Source: Oligoflexia bacterium
GTDB taxonomy: Bacteria; Bdellovibrionota_C; UBA2361; JBGSMV01
NCBI GenBank assembly: GCA_019694515.1
Contig: JAIBBU010000009.1
Span: 1-64,000, forward strand
Length of the DNA: 64,000 nucleotides
Direction of reading: 5' to 3'
In this document: one piece after another, positions 51,982 through 60,293 of the stretch
How the letters are laid out: the number at the start of each line of letters is the position of its first letter
Position numbering within the stretch: position 1 is the stretch's first letter
Program-made: the position numbers and the translations under genes
The notes under the pieces: generated by a model
Told to the model about the DNA's origin: nothing
Seen by the model: the letters and a program-made list of their open reading frames with translations, nothing else
Databases searched by the model: none

Positions 51982-52136
51982 GGCACTTAAACCTGACGTT
52001 ATGAAGATCGTGCAACTTGAGTGCCATAAGAAATGTAAAAATTTGGCAAACTGGTTACCAATCCAAATCTTTCGCAGAGCATCCTGCGAAGATTTCGGAG
52101 CGAGAATATTCCAGCAAAAATTCGGAAATTTGGTGG

Positions 52137-53783
52137 CTAAGGAATCTTCAAAACGTTGCCGGGCTTAATGGTGCCGCGACTAAGGCGATTGGCGCGCTTC
52201 AGCTGATCAACGGAAATTCCCAGATTGCGACTAATCGACCAGAGAGAATCACCGGCTTTAACCTTATAGGTTCTGGCCACAGGTTGCGCTGACGCTTGCG
52301 TCACCGGTCGCGATGGAGCTTTCGCACTCTCAACGCCAGTAGAGCGCACTCGCAACAACTGCCCTACTCTAACACTACCCGCGGATAGCCCATTTAAGGC
52401 CTGCAAATCCGCGACGCTGGTCTGATACTTCCGTGCAATAGAAGACAGAGTATCTCCCGGCCGCACCTTATAGGTGATTCCGCCGTAAACCGAACTTGCA
52501 GCTGGAATCTCCGGCTCAAGTAATTCGCGCTGGGTAACCAACGCGAGCTGGGGTGCGAAGCGCTCCGGAATCTTCAGATGATAGCCGGCCGGAATACGGC
52601 TCCGCCCGCTCCAAATGCTGTCCGCCAAAGCATAGTTAGCGCTCTTTAGCTCATCTGTACTCAGACCCGAGAACTGCTGCAGGACATGCCCAACCGTAAC
52701 GGGATGCGGAAGCCTTAGCTCGGAAACCCGCAGCGGATTTTCGAGCTGCACCTCGGGGAAATATTTCTGTCGATTGTCATATACCTCAAGCGCGGCAAGA
52801 AACTCTGGATAAAAATTGGACGAAGCAAAACCGAAAACACGCTGACTGGGATGCTCTACTATCACCGCCAGATTAGGGCTGCCAAACTGTCGCACCTTCT
52901 TTAGTACACCGCCCACGCCGTGATTGTATGAGGTTACAGCCAAAGGCCAGTTGCCCAGAGTGTCGTGCGCGGCCCTTAGATACTGAGCGGCGGCGCGCGT
53001 GGACGCAACCACATCACGACGCTCATCTACCAAAGAGCTGACAGTCATGTATTTTCGTCCGGTCCCCCGCATGAACTGCCAGATCCCGGCGGCCCCCACG
53101 GAGCTATAGGCGGTATAGTCAAAGGAGGATTCGATAAAGGGAAGCCGCGTCAGCTCTACCGGTAAATTAAAATCGTTGACGAAGATCTTTTCCAGAATAT
53201 ACATGTAGCGGCCGGAGCGCTTTATGGCCTCCGCGTACTTTTCGCGAATGCCGGTTTGGCTGCGCACCAGATCCTCTTTAACGGCTTCCGAGTATTTAGC
53301 GCTCCCACCCGGGACAGCACGCATGGCGCGTTCGACCTGCGCATCAAAAGGATCGTTGGAGGGCTGTCCCGCGGCGAGGCGTGAAAGCGCCGACTCCACC
53401 CGCGCCGTCTCCTGCTTCACCGCTCGGTCTTTGTAGCGTTCCAGCTGTACCGGGTTAAGCTGCGATGCTTCTCGCCTAAAATCGAGTACACTGAAGACGG
53501 CCTGCGGAAAACTACGATGGTGCAAGACCACCTGATCCTTGCCGTAGACTGTAAAAACATCGATCCAAAACCCCACCCGTGCCTCAAGCATTTTGGGCAC
53601 CAAGAAATCCGCTCGCCGCGCTGGATTGCTGCTGAATTTTCGGGTGGGAGGCTGCGACGCCTCATTGCCTTCAAAGGCATAAGCCTCGCCATTTAGCGCC
53701 ACCTGCTCCTCGGCCCGTACGCAGGAATCACCAGCTGCGATTAGCGCAAAGCCTAAAAAAAGTGAGACAGCTAAACTTTTCAT
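52137..53783 (-). CDS. membrane-bound lytic murein transglycosylase D-like, with two LysM domains
   Basis: 548 residues with a signal peptide (residues 1-24). A lysozyme-like transglycosylase domain covers about 190-330: the catalytic Glu is in RLPFIESSFDYTAYSSVGAAGIWQF, with SYNHGVGGV later. Two LysM repeats end the protein (about 440-485, YKVRPGDTLSSIARKYQTS, and about 505-548, YKVKAGDSLWSISRNLGIS). It cleaves the glycan strands of peptidoglycan in the periplasm. The first 190 residues carry an extra helical region. One base separates its start from the dacB stop, so the two are cotranscribed. Confidence 0.93.
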   Translation of the reverse strand: MKSLAVSLFLGFALIAAGDSCVRAEEQVALNGEAYAFEGNEASQPPTRKFSSNPARRADFLVPKMLEARVGFWIDVFTVYGKDQVVLHHRSFPQAVFSVLDFRREASQLNPVQLERYKDRAVKQETARVESALSRLAAGQPSNDPFDAQVERAMRAVPGGSAKYSEAVKEDLVRSQTGIREKYAEAIKRSGRYMYILEKIFVNDFNLPVELTRLPFIESSFDYTAYSSVGAAGIWQFMRGTGRKYMTVSSLVDERRDVVASTRAAAQYLRAAHDTLGNWPLAVTSYNHGVGGVLKKVRQFGSPNLAVIVEHPSQRVFGFASSNFYPEFLAALEVYDNRQKYFPEVQLENPLRVSELRLPHPVTVGHVLQQFSGLSTDELKSANYALADSIWSGRSRIPAGYHLKIPERFAPQLALVTQRELLEPEIPAASSVYGGITYKVRPGDTLSSIARKYQTSVADLQALNGLSAGSVRVGQLLRVRSTGVESAKAPSRPVTQASAQPVARTYKVKAGDSLWSISRNLGISVDQLKRANRLSRGTIKPGNVLKIP

Positions 53784-53784
53784 A

Positions 53785-55203
53785 TCAGAGATCTGAGAGG
53801 CTCTTCACAATTTGATTCTCAAGTCTTTCAGCCGCTTCCTTCGAGGGGGCATCATTGATCAAAATCGCAAACACCAGCTTGCGACCGCTCGTACAACTTA
53901 GATAGCCGGCAAGTGAACTTACGCCATCGAGAGTGCCGGTCTTCCCACGCACAGTAGCGCCGGATACTAAACCAAAATCGCGCCTCTTCAGGGTACCACT
54001 TCTCCCGCCGACCGAAAGGGAGTTTTCGAACTCCGGCCTAACGCTATCCAACTCCGCCATCCGCTTTAGGACCCGGGCAACTGCTGACGCCGAAAGCCGG
54101 CTAGAGTGGCTAAGCCCGGAAGCATCCACGACACGCACAGAGGCGGCGCTCACCCCTAAAGAGATTAGATACTGTTCGAGCCTCTTAAGACCCGCCTCAC
54201 GTTCAAAATTTCCAGAAAGATGCGCGCCGATGGCGTAGAGCAGCTGCTCTGCAATGAAATTATTACTGAAATGATTGAGATCTTTTAGGATTTCGGAGAG
54301 CGGCGGCGAAAGGTGCGCGTAAAGCACCTTGGCGCCAACTGGGGTCTTACCACCCCGGTAACCGCTAAGGAGATTTACCCCGGTCTGCTTTAAAATACCT
54401 CTAAAGGTTTGCCCCAAATAACTTACCGGATCGACAACGCTCCGGTAAAAGGTCTCGCACTCCTGATCCTTGGGAATTGCGCCGCCGATTTTAAAGGCCA
54501 GCTGCCCACCCTGCTGATAGAGCTCATCAATCGTAAATGTCGCTGCTTCGCTCGACGAAGTCTGGATACGTCCCTCAATACGCGGCTGAATTTCCGGCGG
54601 AACCGTTTCTACTCGCGCCTCGCGTCCCGATTGCGTGGGACACACCATAAATCCCAGGCTGTCGTGATTAAACGCCAGCGCAGAACTTCCCGTTTGATAT
54701 GCACGCTGCCCCACTGGAGAGCGCCCGGAATTGAAGCCGCTGTCGTCCAGAATCACATTGTCAATCTGACGCACTCCGAGCAGCCCCAGATTACGCGAGA
54801 TTTTCCAAAGTTCTTCAACGGTAAGCGCAGGATCGCCGCCGCCTTTCACGTAAAGATTCTGAACTCGTCCGGAGGTTAACGGCGCTTCGACCAAAAACTC
54901 GGTCCTAAACTGAAACTCGGGACCTAAATCCTCGAGCGCCACAGCCGATGTCAGCACTTTCATAACACTCGCGGGCTTTAGCGGCTTCTCAGCGTTATGG
55001 AGAAAAACGGGAGTGCCAGAGGCCAGGTCAAACACCGCGATTCCGGAGTTGGCGGGGGCCGCTCTGGCCAGCTGCTCCAAATTGCCGAGCAGCTTATCAC
55101 TGGGAGAGAGGGGCGCAGCGCGCAACAGTGCGGCGCTCTGCATCAAAAGCACCAAAGACAATAAAAGGAATCTAGTTGCTTTTCGAGGTGCAGCGCGAGG
55201 CAT
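53785..55203 (-). CDS. dacB: D-alanyl-D-alanine carboxypeptidase/endopeptidase (PBP4, S13)
   Basis: 472 residues from the ATG at 55203, which has GAGGAG just upstream; an ATG at 55215 would add four residues. A signal peptide covers about 1-30. Penicillin-binding motifs: SVMK (SxxK nucleophile Ser), SNNF (SxN), and KTGTLDG (KTG). Domains II/III typical of PBP4 are inserted between. It trims or opens peptidoglycan cross-links in the periplasm. Its 5' end overlaps the 3' end of the ferredoxin gene by 32 bases, so ferredoxin, dacB and mltD-like form one transcript. The redox-wall combination is not an obvious functional pairing. Confidence 0.94.
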   Translation of the reverse strand: MPRAAPRKATRFLLLSLVLLMQSAALLRAAPLSPSDKLLGNLEQLARAAPANSGIAVFDLASGTPVFLHNAEKPLKPASVMKVLTSAVALEDLGPEFQFRTEFLVEAPLTSGRVQNLYVKGGGDPALTVEELWKISRNLGLLGVRQIDNVILDDSGFNSGRSPVGQRAYQTGSSALAFNHDSLGFMVCPTQSGREARVETVPPEIQPRIEGRIQTSSSEAATFTIDELYQQGGQLAFKIGGAIPKDQECETFYRSVVDPVSYLGQTFRGILKQTGVNLLSGYRGGKTPVGAKVLYAHLSPPLSEILKDLNHFSNNFIAEQLLYAIGAHLSGNFEREAGLKRLEQYLISLGVSAASVRVVDASGLSHSSRLSASAVARVLKRMAELDSVRPEFENSLSVGGRSGTLKRRDFGLVSGATVRGKTGTLDGVSSLAGYLSCTSGRKLVFAILINDAPSKEAAERLENQIVKSLSDL

Positions 55204-55507
55204 CCAGCTCCTCATCGCTCAAGGAGGAGGTTTCCTCCATGTTGATGGCAACAAACTCTTTCAGCTCATCCGGTACGCCGGAGTCTTCATAGATCGCCTG
55301 CACCGGACACTCGGTCTCACACGCTCCGCAGTTGATGCACTCATCGGGATGAATCATCAGCATACCGTAGTCTTCACCCGCGGCCGGTTTCCCGAACTTG
55401 TCGTTATATTTCTTCTTCTTGATGTTGTAGAAGCAATCAACAGGGCAAACCTCGCAGCACGAACGATCTTTAGTGCCAAGGCAGGTAAGAGTGACAATGT
55501 AGGCCAT
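55172..55507 (-). CDS. fdxA: 7Fe ferredoxin ([3Fe-4S][4Fe-4S])
   Basis: 111 residues, normal length. The first cluster uses TCLGTKDRSCCEVCPVDC; the second is CINCGACETECP. The C-terminal extension of this class is present. It transfers electrons in the cytoplasm to unknown partners. GGGAG lies before the ATG at 55507. First gene of the ferredoxin-dacB-mltD operon; its 3' end overlaps dacB. Confidence 0.95.
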   Translation of the reverse strand: MAYIVTLTCLGTKDRSCCEVCPVDCFYNIKKKKYNDKFGKPAAGEDYGMLMIHPDECINCGACETECPVQAIYEDSGVPDELKEFVAINMEETSSLSDEELDASRCTSKSN

Positions 55508-55631
55508 TGGAGCAACTCCCGAAATAAAACCGGTTGTCCTTTAGGTCTAACAAAACCAAAGCTAAATGAAAATAAGAGGCTGAAAATTGTACAGGTTAGC
55601 GGGTAGTTCTAGGAGAGAAGGCAAGAAAAAA

Positions 55632-55657
55632 GGGGACAATTCTTTTGGAATCGCCCC
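55632..55657. repeat. imperfect hairpin in the region upstream of tRNA-Cys
   Basis: GGGG (55632-55635) with CCCC (55654-55657) and ATTC (55639-55642) with GAAT (55648-55651) form an interrupted stem inside AAAAAAGGGGACAATTC. This resembles the GGGGACA-type palindromes often seen near Y1 transposases. A strong ribosome site follows at 55669, so it could also be a leader hairpin. Confidence 0.3.
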
Positions 55658-55680
55658 CTACTCGCAGAAAGGATGGTGTC

Positions 55681-55731
55681 ATGCCTATGAGTAAAGATAT
55701 CGACGGGATTTGGCGGCTTATTAGTTTCTAG
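55681..55731 (+). CDS. very small ORF with an optimal ribosome site, 16 aa
   Basis: AAGGA (55669-55673) lies seven bases before an ATG at 55681. The frame encodes MPMSKDIDGIWRLISF then TAG. It is preceded by the hairpin at 55632 and followed by an A-rich tract. It could be a leader peptide, a small protein, or chance; nothing else supports it. Confidence 0.2.
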   Translation: MPMSKDIDGIWRLISF

Positions 55732-55768
55732 AGCTAAAAAGAAAAAAAACTTTAGTTCGTTTTTTATC

Positions 55769-55796
55769 TTGATATTTCAATAGGTTATAGTATTAT
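55769..55796 (+). promoter_or_regulatory. promoter of the tRNA-Cys gene
   Basis: TTGATA (55769-55774), 16-base spacer, TATTAT (55791-55796). It lies 47 bases upstream of the tRNA 5' end. The surrounding 60 bases are strongly A/T-rich. Confidence 0.5.
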
Positions 55797-55843
55797 TTGC
55801 CAAGCCCTGCCCCTGCTTCTATAACGTATACCCGCCCTCATAG

Positions 55844-55917
55844 GGCCCGATCGCCAAGTTGGCTAAGGCAACGGTTTGCAAAACCGTCATTCGCCGGTTC
55901 GAATCCGGCTCGGGCCT
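55844..55917 (+). tRNA. tRNA-Cys (anticodon GCA)
   Basis: 74 bases. The acceptor stem GGCCCGA (55844-55850) pairs perfectly with TCGGGCC (55910-55916). The anticodon arm is ACGGT-TTGCAAA-ACCGT with GCA. The T arm is GCCGG-TTCGAAT-CCGGC. The discriminator is T at 55917 and no CCA is encoded. The last 17 bases form the start of a tandem 88-bp repeat that continues downstream. Confidence 0.95.
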
Positions 55918-56140
55918 ATATTTCTGCGATTGCTTCGCAATTCGTCGGCCCGAGATGCGATTCGAACGCCCCGCAGGGACAACTCAGCGAATCCGGCTCG
56001 GGCCTATATTTTCGCGATTGCTTCGCAATACGTCGGCCCGAGATGCGATTCAAACGCCCCGCAGGGACAACTCAGCGAATCCGGCTCGGGCCTATATTTT
56101 CGCGATTGCTTCGCAATTCGTCGGCCCGAGGTGCAATTCG
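55901..56140 (+). repeat. tandem 88-bp repeats built from the tRNA-Cys 3' end
   Basis: Units start at 55901, 55989 and 56077 (spacing exactly 88). Each begins with the 17-base 3' end of tRNA-Cys (GAATCCGGCTCGGGCCT). Each also contains GCGATTGCTTCGCAATTCG and the acceptor complement GGCCCGAG (55947, 56035, 56123). The first two units are almost identical; the third fades after about 60 bases. Inside each unit, CTCGGGCC pairs with the GGCCCGAG about 40 bases later, so strong hairpins form. The array is noncoding; frames through it are spurious. Origin is discussed in the findings. Confidence 0.85.
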
Positions 56141-56234
56141 CGGACAGGACAGAGCGCAAAGGCACTAATTGCGTAATTCTGCCTTACCCCAAGCCCATCA
56201 CAAAGATGAATAACCATGCGAAACATGATAGGGA

Positions 56235-57167
56235 ATGGCTGTGAACTTCGTGCCTGTCTCTCCTGATCCGCGTGAACAACCAATCGGTCCCGCCACCTCC
56301 CATTTGGGTGACGGCGCCTCGCTTCCTCAGCATCGCTGGAACCCGGTAGAGTACGCACGAGTCGCAGCTTATGTTCAAGTCAGGGAAGCGCTGCATCTGC
56401 TAGGCTATTATCAATTCCGGGGCGATGAGCGTGTACTTGATGTGGGCTCGGGTGACGGCGGATTTACCGCTCTGCATTTAGCTCCTCGCGTGCCACACGG
56501 TCTGGTTGTCGGCCTAGACAGTGACGTAGCAATGCTTGAAGGCGCTCAAGCCAATTATCCCTCCGCGAATTATCCACATTTGAGATTTGTGCTTGGAGAC
56601 GTTAGACGGATTAGCGCGGCCTTAAATGCCCTAAGCCGTGAAGCCCCAGCAGCGTTTGACCTAATCTTCTCCAATTCAGCCTTACACCACCTCTACACTC
56701 ACGAAGAACACCAACGCGCCTTGATCGAAATGCGGCGGCACGCTCATCCCGAAACGACCCTGCTTTGTTCCTTCGCCGGTAAAGGAAATTTTCAAGATCT
56801 CCGGACGGCCCTGGATACCATTTCCCAGAGGGAGCCCTATACACACGCATTCAAAGGTTTTAGCTATCCCTTATGGCTGCCTGAGGAAGAACAATATGCT
56901 CAACTGTTAGAGCGCAGTGGATTTGCGCCGCAGTATTTGGAATTGCAGCACCGTACTATGCAGCTCCCGGACATAGATGCGCTGGCAGGCTGGATTCGCT
57001 ACTCGGTCCGAAGCTATATGAGTAGGCTTGCCGGGGAGAGCGAAGAGACGAAAACCCGCTTTTCGCTGCAGGCCGCCGAAGAGTATCTTAAGCTTGTGCC
57101 ACCTGAGCCTGACGGCGGCTGCAGTCTAACCGTTTCAAACCTGATCCTCGTAGCTGACGCTGTTTAG
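56235..57167 (+). CDS. class I SAM-dependent methyltransferase
   Basis: 310 residues. Motif I is VLDVGSGDGGFTALHLA (about 71-88), motif II VVGLDSD, and the motif IV region is FDLIFSNSALHHLYTHEEHQ. The fold is a standard methyltransferase domain (about 50-200) plus a helical C-terminal part (about 210-310). The substrate is unknown; it resembles small-molecule or lipid methyltransferases of the Methyltransf_11/25 type. The ATG at 56235 has only a weak ribosome site. The gene begins 95 bases after the tRNA-derived repeat array. Confidence 0.87.
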   Translation: MAVNFVPVSPDPREQPIGPATSHLGDGASLPQHRWNPVEYARVAAYVQVREALHLLGYYQFRGDERVLDVGSGDGGFTALHLAPRVPHGLVVGLDSDVAMLEGAQANYPSANYPHLRFVLGDVRRISAALNALSREAPAAFDLIFSNSALHHLYTHEEHQRALIEMRRHAHPETTLLCSFAGKGNFQDLRTALDTISQREPYTHAFKGFSYPLWLPEEEQYAQLLERSGFAPQYLELQHRTMQLPDIDALAGWIRYSVRSYMSRLAGESEETKTRFSLQAAEEYLKLVPPEPDGGCSLTVSNLILVADAV

Positions 57168-57228
57168 CATACCTGTGATAGCGATCTACCCCTAAGGAAG
57201 TCAGCTATTTACCTGACTATATTTGCTG

Positions 57229-57247
57229 CGAAGTCTCTGAGACTTCG
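57229..57247. repeat. dispersed palindrome (transposase-type repeat), copy 3
   Basis: CGAAGTCTCTGAGACTTCG, a perfect 19-base palindrome with a T at its centre, preceded by GCTG. It shares GTCTCNGAGACTTCG with the repeats that flank the transposase at 44.6-45.7 kb. Confidence 0.7.
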
Positions 57248-57336
57248 AAAGGTCAGCCCGCGCCTTCCACCCTTCTTTAGCCGCTGAAAGTTGCTATCAT
57301 CCTGGAAATCAGCGGACTTATAAGTTGTAGTTGTTC

Positions 57337-58059
57337 ATGCTGGATTTGAGCGCGATTAAAGCTAGCCTTCCCAATCCAATACGTGGATTACTTTTAGATC
57401 TTAGGCGCCTGGCGTTCTCCACCATGGTGTTTCCGCGCTCCGAGGGTAACTGCCATGAGTTCAGCGCCAACCTCCATCTAACCGAAGCTTTCTTGGGCGA
57501 TTCCAGCGTCGCCGAAGAGTGCAGGAAATTGATTCAGCACTTCGGAATCCAGACTGTCATCGAGACCGGGACCAATGTCGGGGCATCGACAAAGGCATTT
57601 GCTGCTATGGCTCCCGAAGTCGTCAGCATTGAACTGCACGAACCATATCTTAAGCAGGCCAAGGTAAACTTACGCGGGCATGACAACGTGACTCTAATGC
57701 AGGGAAATTCACCTGAAGTATTAAGAAGAATTCTGCCCGCTGTAAAAAAGCCGGTTCTGTTTTTTCTGGATGCACACTGGGATAAGTATTGGCCGATTCA
57801 AGACGAACTGCGCGCTATAGCTGAAAACGGAGAGTGCCCTAGAAGCGTGATCGTGATCCACGATTTTCATGTACCCGACACCAACTTACGGTACGAAAGG
57901 TATTACGGCCGGAGGTTGGATATGAAGCTGGTTGAGGAAGCGATGCGGCGCATCAATCCCAATTTCGGTTACTACTACAACTGCGAGCCCTCCCAGGGCA
58001 GAACGGGAGTGGTGTTCTTCTATCCGCGGGATATCCAGGCGCCTGTCTCTCGACCGTAA
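57337..58059 (+). CDS. class I SAM-dependent methyltransferase, FkbM/TylF-like
   Basis: 240 residues from the ATG at 57337; a TTG at 57331 is possible but weaker. Motif I reads TVIETGTNVGASTKAFAAMA (about 84-103), motif II VVSIELHEPYL, then LMQGNSPEVLRRIL and a metal-binding-like VLFFLDAHWDKYWPI followed by VIVIHDFHVPD. The paired DAHW and DFHV segments are typical of the TylF/macrocin O-methyltransferase-like fold. The substrate is unknown. It lies between two palindromes in the same orientation (57229 and 58144), which suggests it may have moved with them. Confidence 0.82.
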   Translation: MLDLSAIKASLPNPIRGLLLDLRRLAFSTMVFPRSEGNCHEFSANLHLTEAFLGDSSVAEECRKLIQHFGIQTVIETGTNVGASTKAFAAMAPEVVSIELHEPYLKQAKVNLRGHDNVTLMQGNSPEVLRRILPAVKKPVLFFLDAHWDKYWPIQDELRAIAENGECPRSVIVIHDFHVPDTNLRYERYYGRRLDMKLVEEAMRRINPNFGYYYNCEPSQGRTGVVFFYPRDIQAPVSRP

Positions 58060-58143
58060 AGGTGCCTCTCTGCCACAGTGGGTCGTTAGTCGACCGCGAA
58101 GATTTTCTAAAGGCTTCAAGGCCTTACTCCTTTACTGGAGCTG

Positions 58144-58160
58144 CGAAGTCTCTGAGACCT
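58144..58160. repeat. dispersed palindrome (transposase-type repeat), copy 4
   Basis: CGAAGTCTCTGAGACCT, the same orientation as 57229-57247 with identical 5' flank GCTG, and one mismatch in the right arm. Together they bracket the methyltransferase gene at 57337-58059. Confidence 0.65.
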
Positions 58161-58220
58161 TACGAATTGCTTAGTAAAGGGGGTTGGGTAGTATAGCGCC
58201 TGAATTGGAGAAGTTTTCCG

Positions 58221-60284
58221 ATGGGGTCCACACGTTTTTCGGCAGTTATTTCTCAGCCTCCAGCAGGTTCGCGCGCCTGTGAGGTGGTGGATGAGATTCT
58301 AGATGGCAACTGCTTTCCCGCCTCCGAGTCCCCGCAAACGATTCTGTCCTCCCTGTCCGAAGCCCGACTGCTAGACTTCCATCAAAATAGAAGAATCTTG
58401 GTAATAGATGACGTCCCCGAGACCGGCCGCCGATTTGCCGGAGCCCTAGCCCAGCTTTACGGAAAGGTGGAATTCGAAACAGATCCCGTCTCCGCGCTTG
58501 CCCGCATCCAGGAGAGCTGTGCCCAAGGCACTCCTTATGATGCCATCGTCTTGGACCTCTATATGCCGAAGATGCAGGGGACTGAGGTACTTGCGAAACT
58601 AGGCGACAGCGCCCCAGCAGTAGTGATCAACACGGCCTCGATGATGGCACCAATAGTGGGTGAATTAGCGTATGCTATCGATAGCTATGTAGCCGGAAAA
58701 GCCCAGGCGCTTTTCGAAGAGCTGAAGGCTGAACGTTCCAGCATGGGATTACCCACCGTAGCGATCTTCACGCATCATAAATTAGACGCGTTAGCGGCAT
58801 TGGTAGACAAACTGGACACCGCCATGTTAATCCGACAGTTTGTAACGGATAGCACCTCGCAGTTTCTTGCAAATTTTCAGCCGACCTTAACTGAAGTGGT
58901 CTTTACCGAAGAGACCCTGCATTTCGTGGCCGAAGATGTGCATAACTTTGCCGTAGCGCTGGCGCCCCTGCTGGCAGCTGATCGTGACCATCCCGCACTG
59001 CGCGGATCCGAGTGGTGGAATGCCAATCGAGAATCGACTCAACAAGCGTTCGCTGCCATTGCCGCCACAAGTTTCAGTTCGCTAGTGGGCGAGACGCCAG
59101 GGCTTACGATTTCGAAACTGCACAGCTTGGTTAACAATCTCGGACTGCTGGAACCTCCGTCCCCCGATATCTTCGACCGACCGGAGGATGCGGAGTGCCG
59201 AAGATTACTTCGAGTCTGGGACTCGCAGTGGCGAAAGCTCAAAGGGGCACTGAATTCGAGATATGTGGCACTCCAACAATACCACAGCGGCGAACTCGAT
59301 GTAGGATCTCTCATATCGAAACTCTTTCCCAAGGCAGTTGTAGAGATCGGCACAGCAGCGCGCTACAGCTACGAGCCCGAATACGAAGAAGAGCTTAGCC
59401 CACTAATCAAGGATCCAGATCGGCTCATCCGCACCTTTCTAACGGATTTAATGGCAGCCTTTAGGAGTAGGATCTCCTTCGCAGATACCTCGGGCACCTC
59501 GCGCGTAAGTGTCTGGGCCACACTTTGCGGTGAATATAATCAGGGCGAGATCTGGATGCCGGAAGCGCACGTGAGACAATTTGCCAGAATGAATTGTGGT
59601 CACTACTGGAAGATCAATCTAGGGGACGAAACCGGACGCACCTTGGATCAGGACTTCGGATCCCTGGCACCAGCTATATCCATGCTTCAAAGATCCGGAC
59701 TGGCCTTCATAGAAACGCTCGAAGAGCAGGATGGATCGAATTTCATTGTTTATCTGAAGGCGGGCGAAAAGGCCGCGGATTATATCGCCGAGATAGACAA
59801 GATCGCAGAGGAGAAGATCAAGAAACCCGATGGCACTTGGATCTATAATGAGAGAGGCGAGGATCGCCCCTACAAGGTCCAAGAGGATCTGGGGAAGACT
59901 GGGGACATTATAGCGATTGGCGACTTACCTGATCGAAGACACAGATATAAGAAGCCAATATTATACAGACACGCAGAGTTGAGGATCTGGTGTGACGCGA
60001 GTGACAGTAGCCACCAAGCATCGGCGTTCTTGATTAACGATATTCTCGCGGAGCTGCAGGCTAAGGCCGGCGATGCGGCTGGCGCGAAAGCACGCCGTCT
60101 CGAATCGAGCACGCGGGAGTCAATCTACCGTGAAGGGATTCGAGTACTGTACGAGGGAGATCGTCTGATTCTGGAACTCTCGCCCAAGGATCTAAAAACA
60201 CACTGGGCATTTCAAACCCTGGTGGAATTGGGAGTACCGGCTAAAAAAATCGAGGCGAATCCGTTCGTCTTTCTCGCGAGATAA
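58221..60284 (+). CDS. receiver-domain protein with uncharacterised C-terminal region
   Basis: 687 residues. The N-terminal part includes a response-regulator receiver domain (about 52-160): RRILVIDDVPETG with the acidic pocket, VLDLYMPKM with the phosphoacceptor Asp, and INTASMM for the Thr/Ser switch. The remaining ~520 residues have no domain I recognise. They look like mixed alpha/beta with EEKIKKPDGTWIYNERGEDRPY and GKTGDIIAIGDLPDRRHRYKK segments, not a DNA-binding or GGDEF output. No histidine kinase is nearby, so the phosphodonor is unknown. The N-terminal ~50 residues carry an extra helical segment. Probably a single-protein or orphan two-component output. Confidence 0.8.
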   Translation: MGSTRFSAVISQPPAGSRACEVVDEILDGNCFPASESPQTILSSLSEARLLDFHQNRRILVIDDVPETGRRFAGALAQLYGKVEFETDPVSALARIQESCAQGTPYDAIVLDLYMPKMQGTEVLAKLGDSAPAVVINTASMMAPIVGELAYAIDSYVAGKAQALFEELKAERSSMGLPTVAIFTHHKLDALAALVDKLDTAMLIRQFVTDSTSQFLANFQPTLTEVVFTEETLHFVAEDVHNFAVALAPLLAADRDHPALRGSEWWNANRESTQQAFAAIAATSFSSLVGETPGLTISKLHSLVNNLGLLEPPSPDIFDRPEDAECRRLLRVWDSQWRKLKGALNSRYVALQQYHSGELDVGSLISKLFPKAVVEIGTAARYSYEPEYEEELSPLIKDPDRLIRTFLTDLMAAFRSRISFADTSGTSRVSVWATLCGEYNQGEIWMPEAHVRQFARMNCGHYWKINLGDETGRTLDQDFGSLAPAISMLQRSGLAFIETLEEQDGSNFIVYLKAGEKAADYIAEIDKIAEEKIKKPDGTWIYNERGEDRPYKVQEDLGKTGDIIAIGDLPDRRHRYKKPILYRHAELRIWCDASDSSHQASAFLINDILAELQAKAGDAAGAKARRLESSTRESIYREGIRVLYEGDRLILELSPKDLKTHWAFQTLVELGVPAKKIEANPFVFLAR

Positions 60285-60293
60285 GCGCCGTCC

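Noticed and set aside
55901..56140. CRISPR-like array
   Set aside because: The units are contiguous 88-bp copies without unique spacers, no cas genes are near, and the repeat begins inside tRNA-Cys.
55797..56244. Three overlapping frames with repeated protein segments
   Set aside because: They are translations of the tRNA-derived tandem repeats in three frames; the tRNA itself lies inside them.
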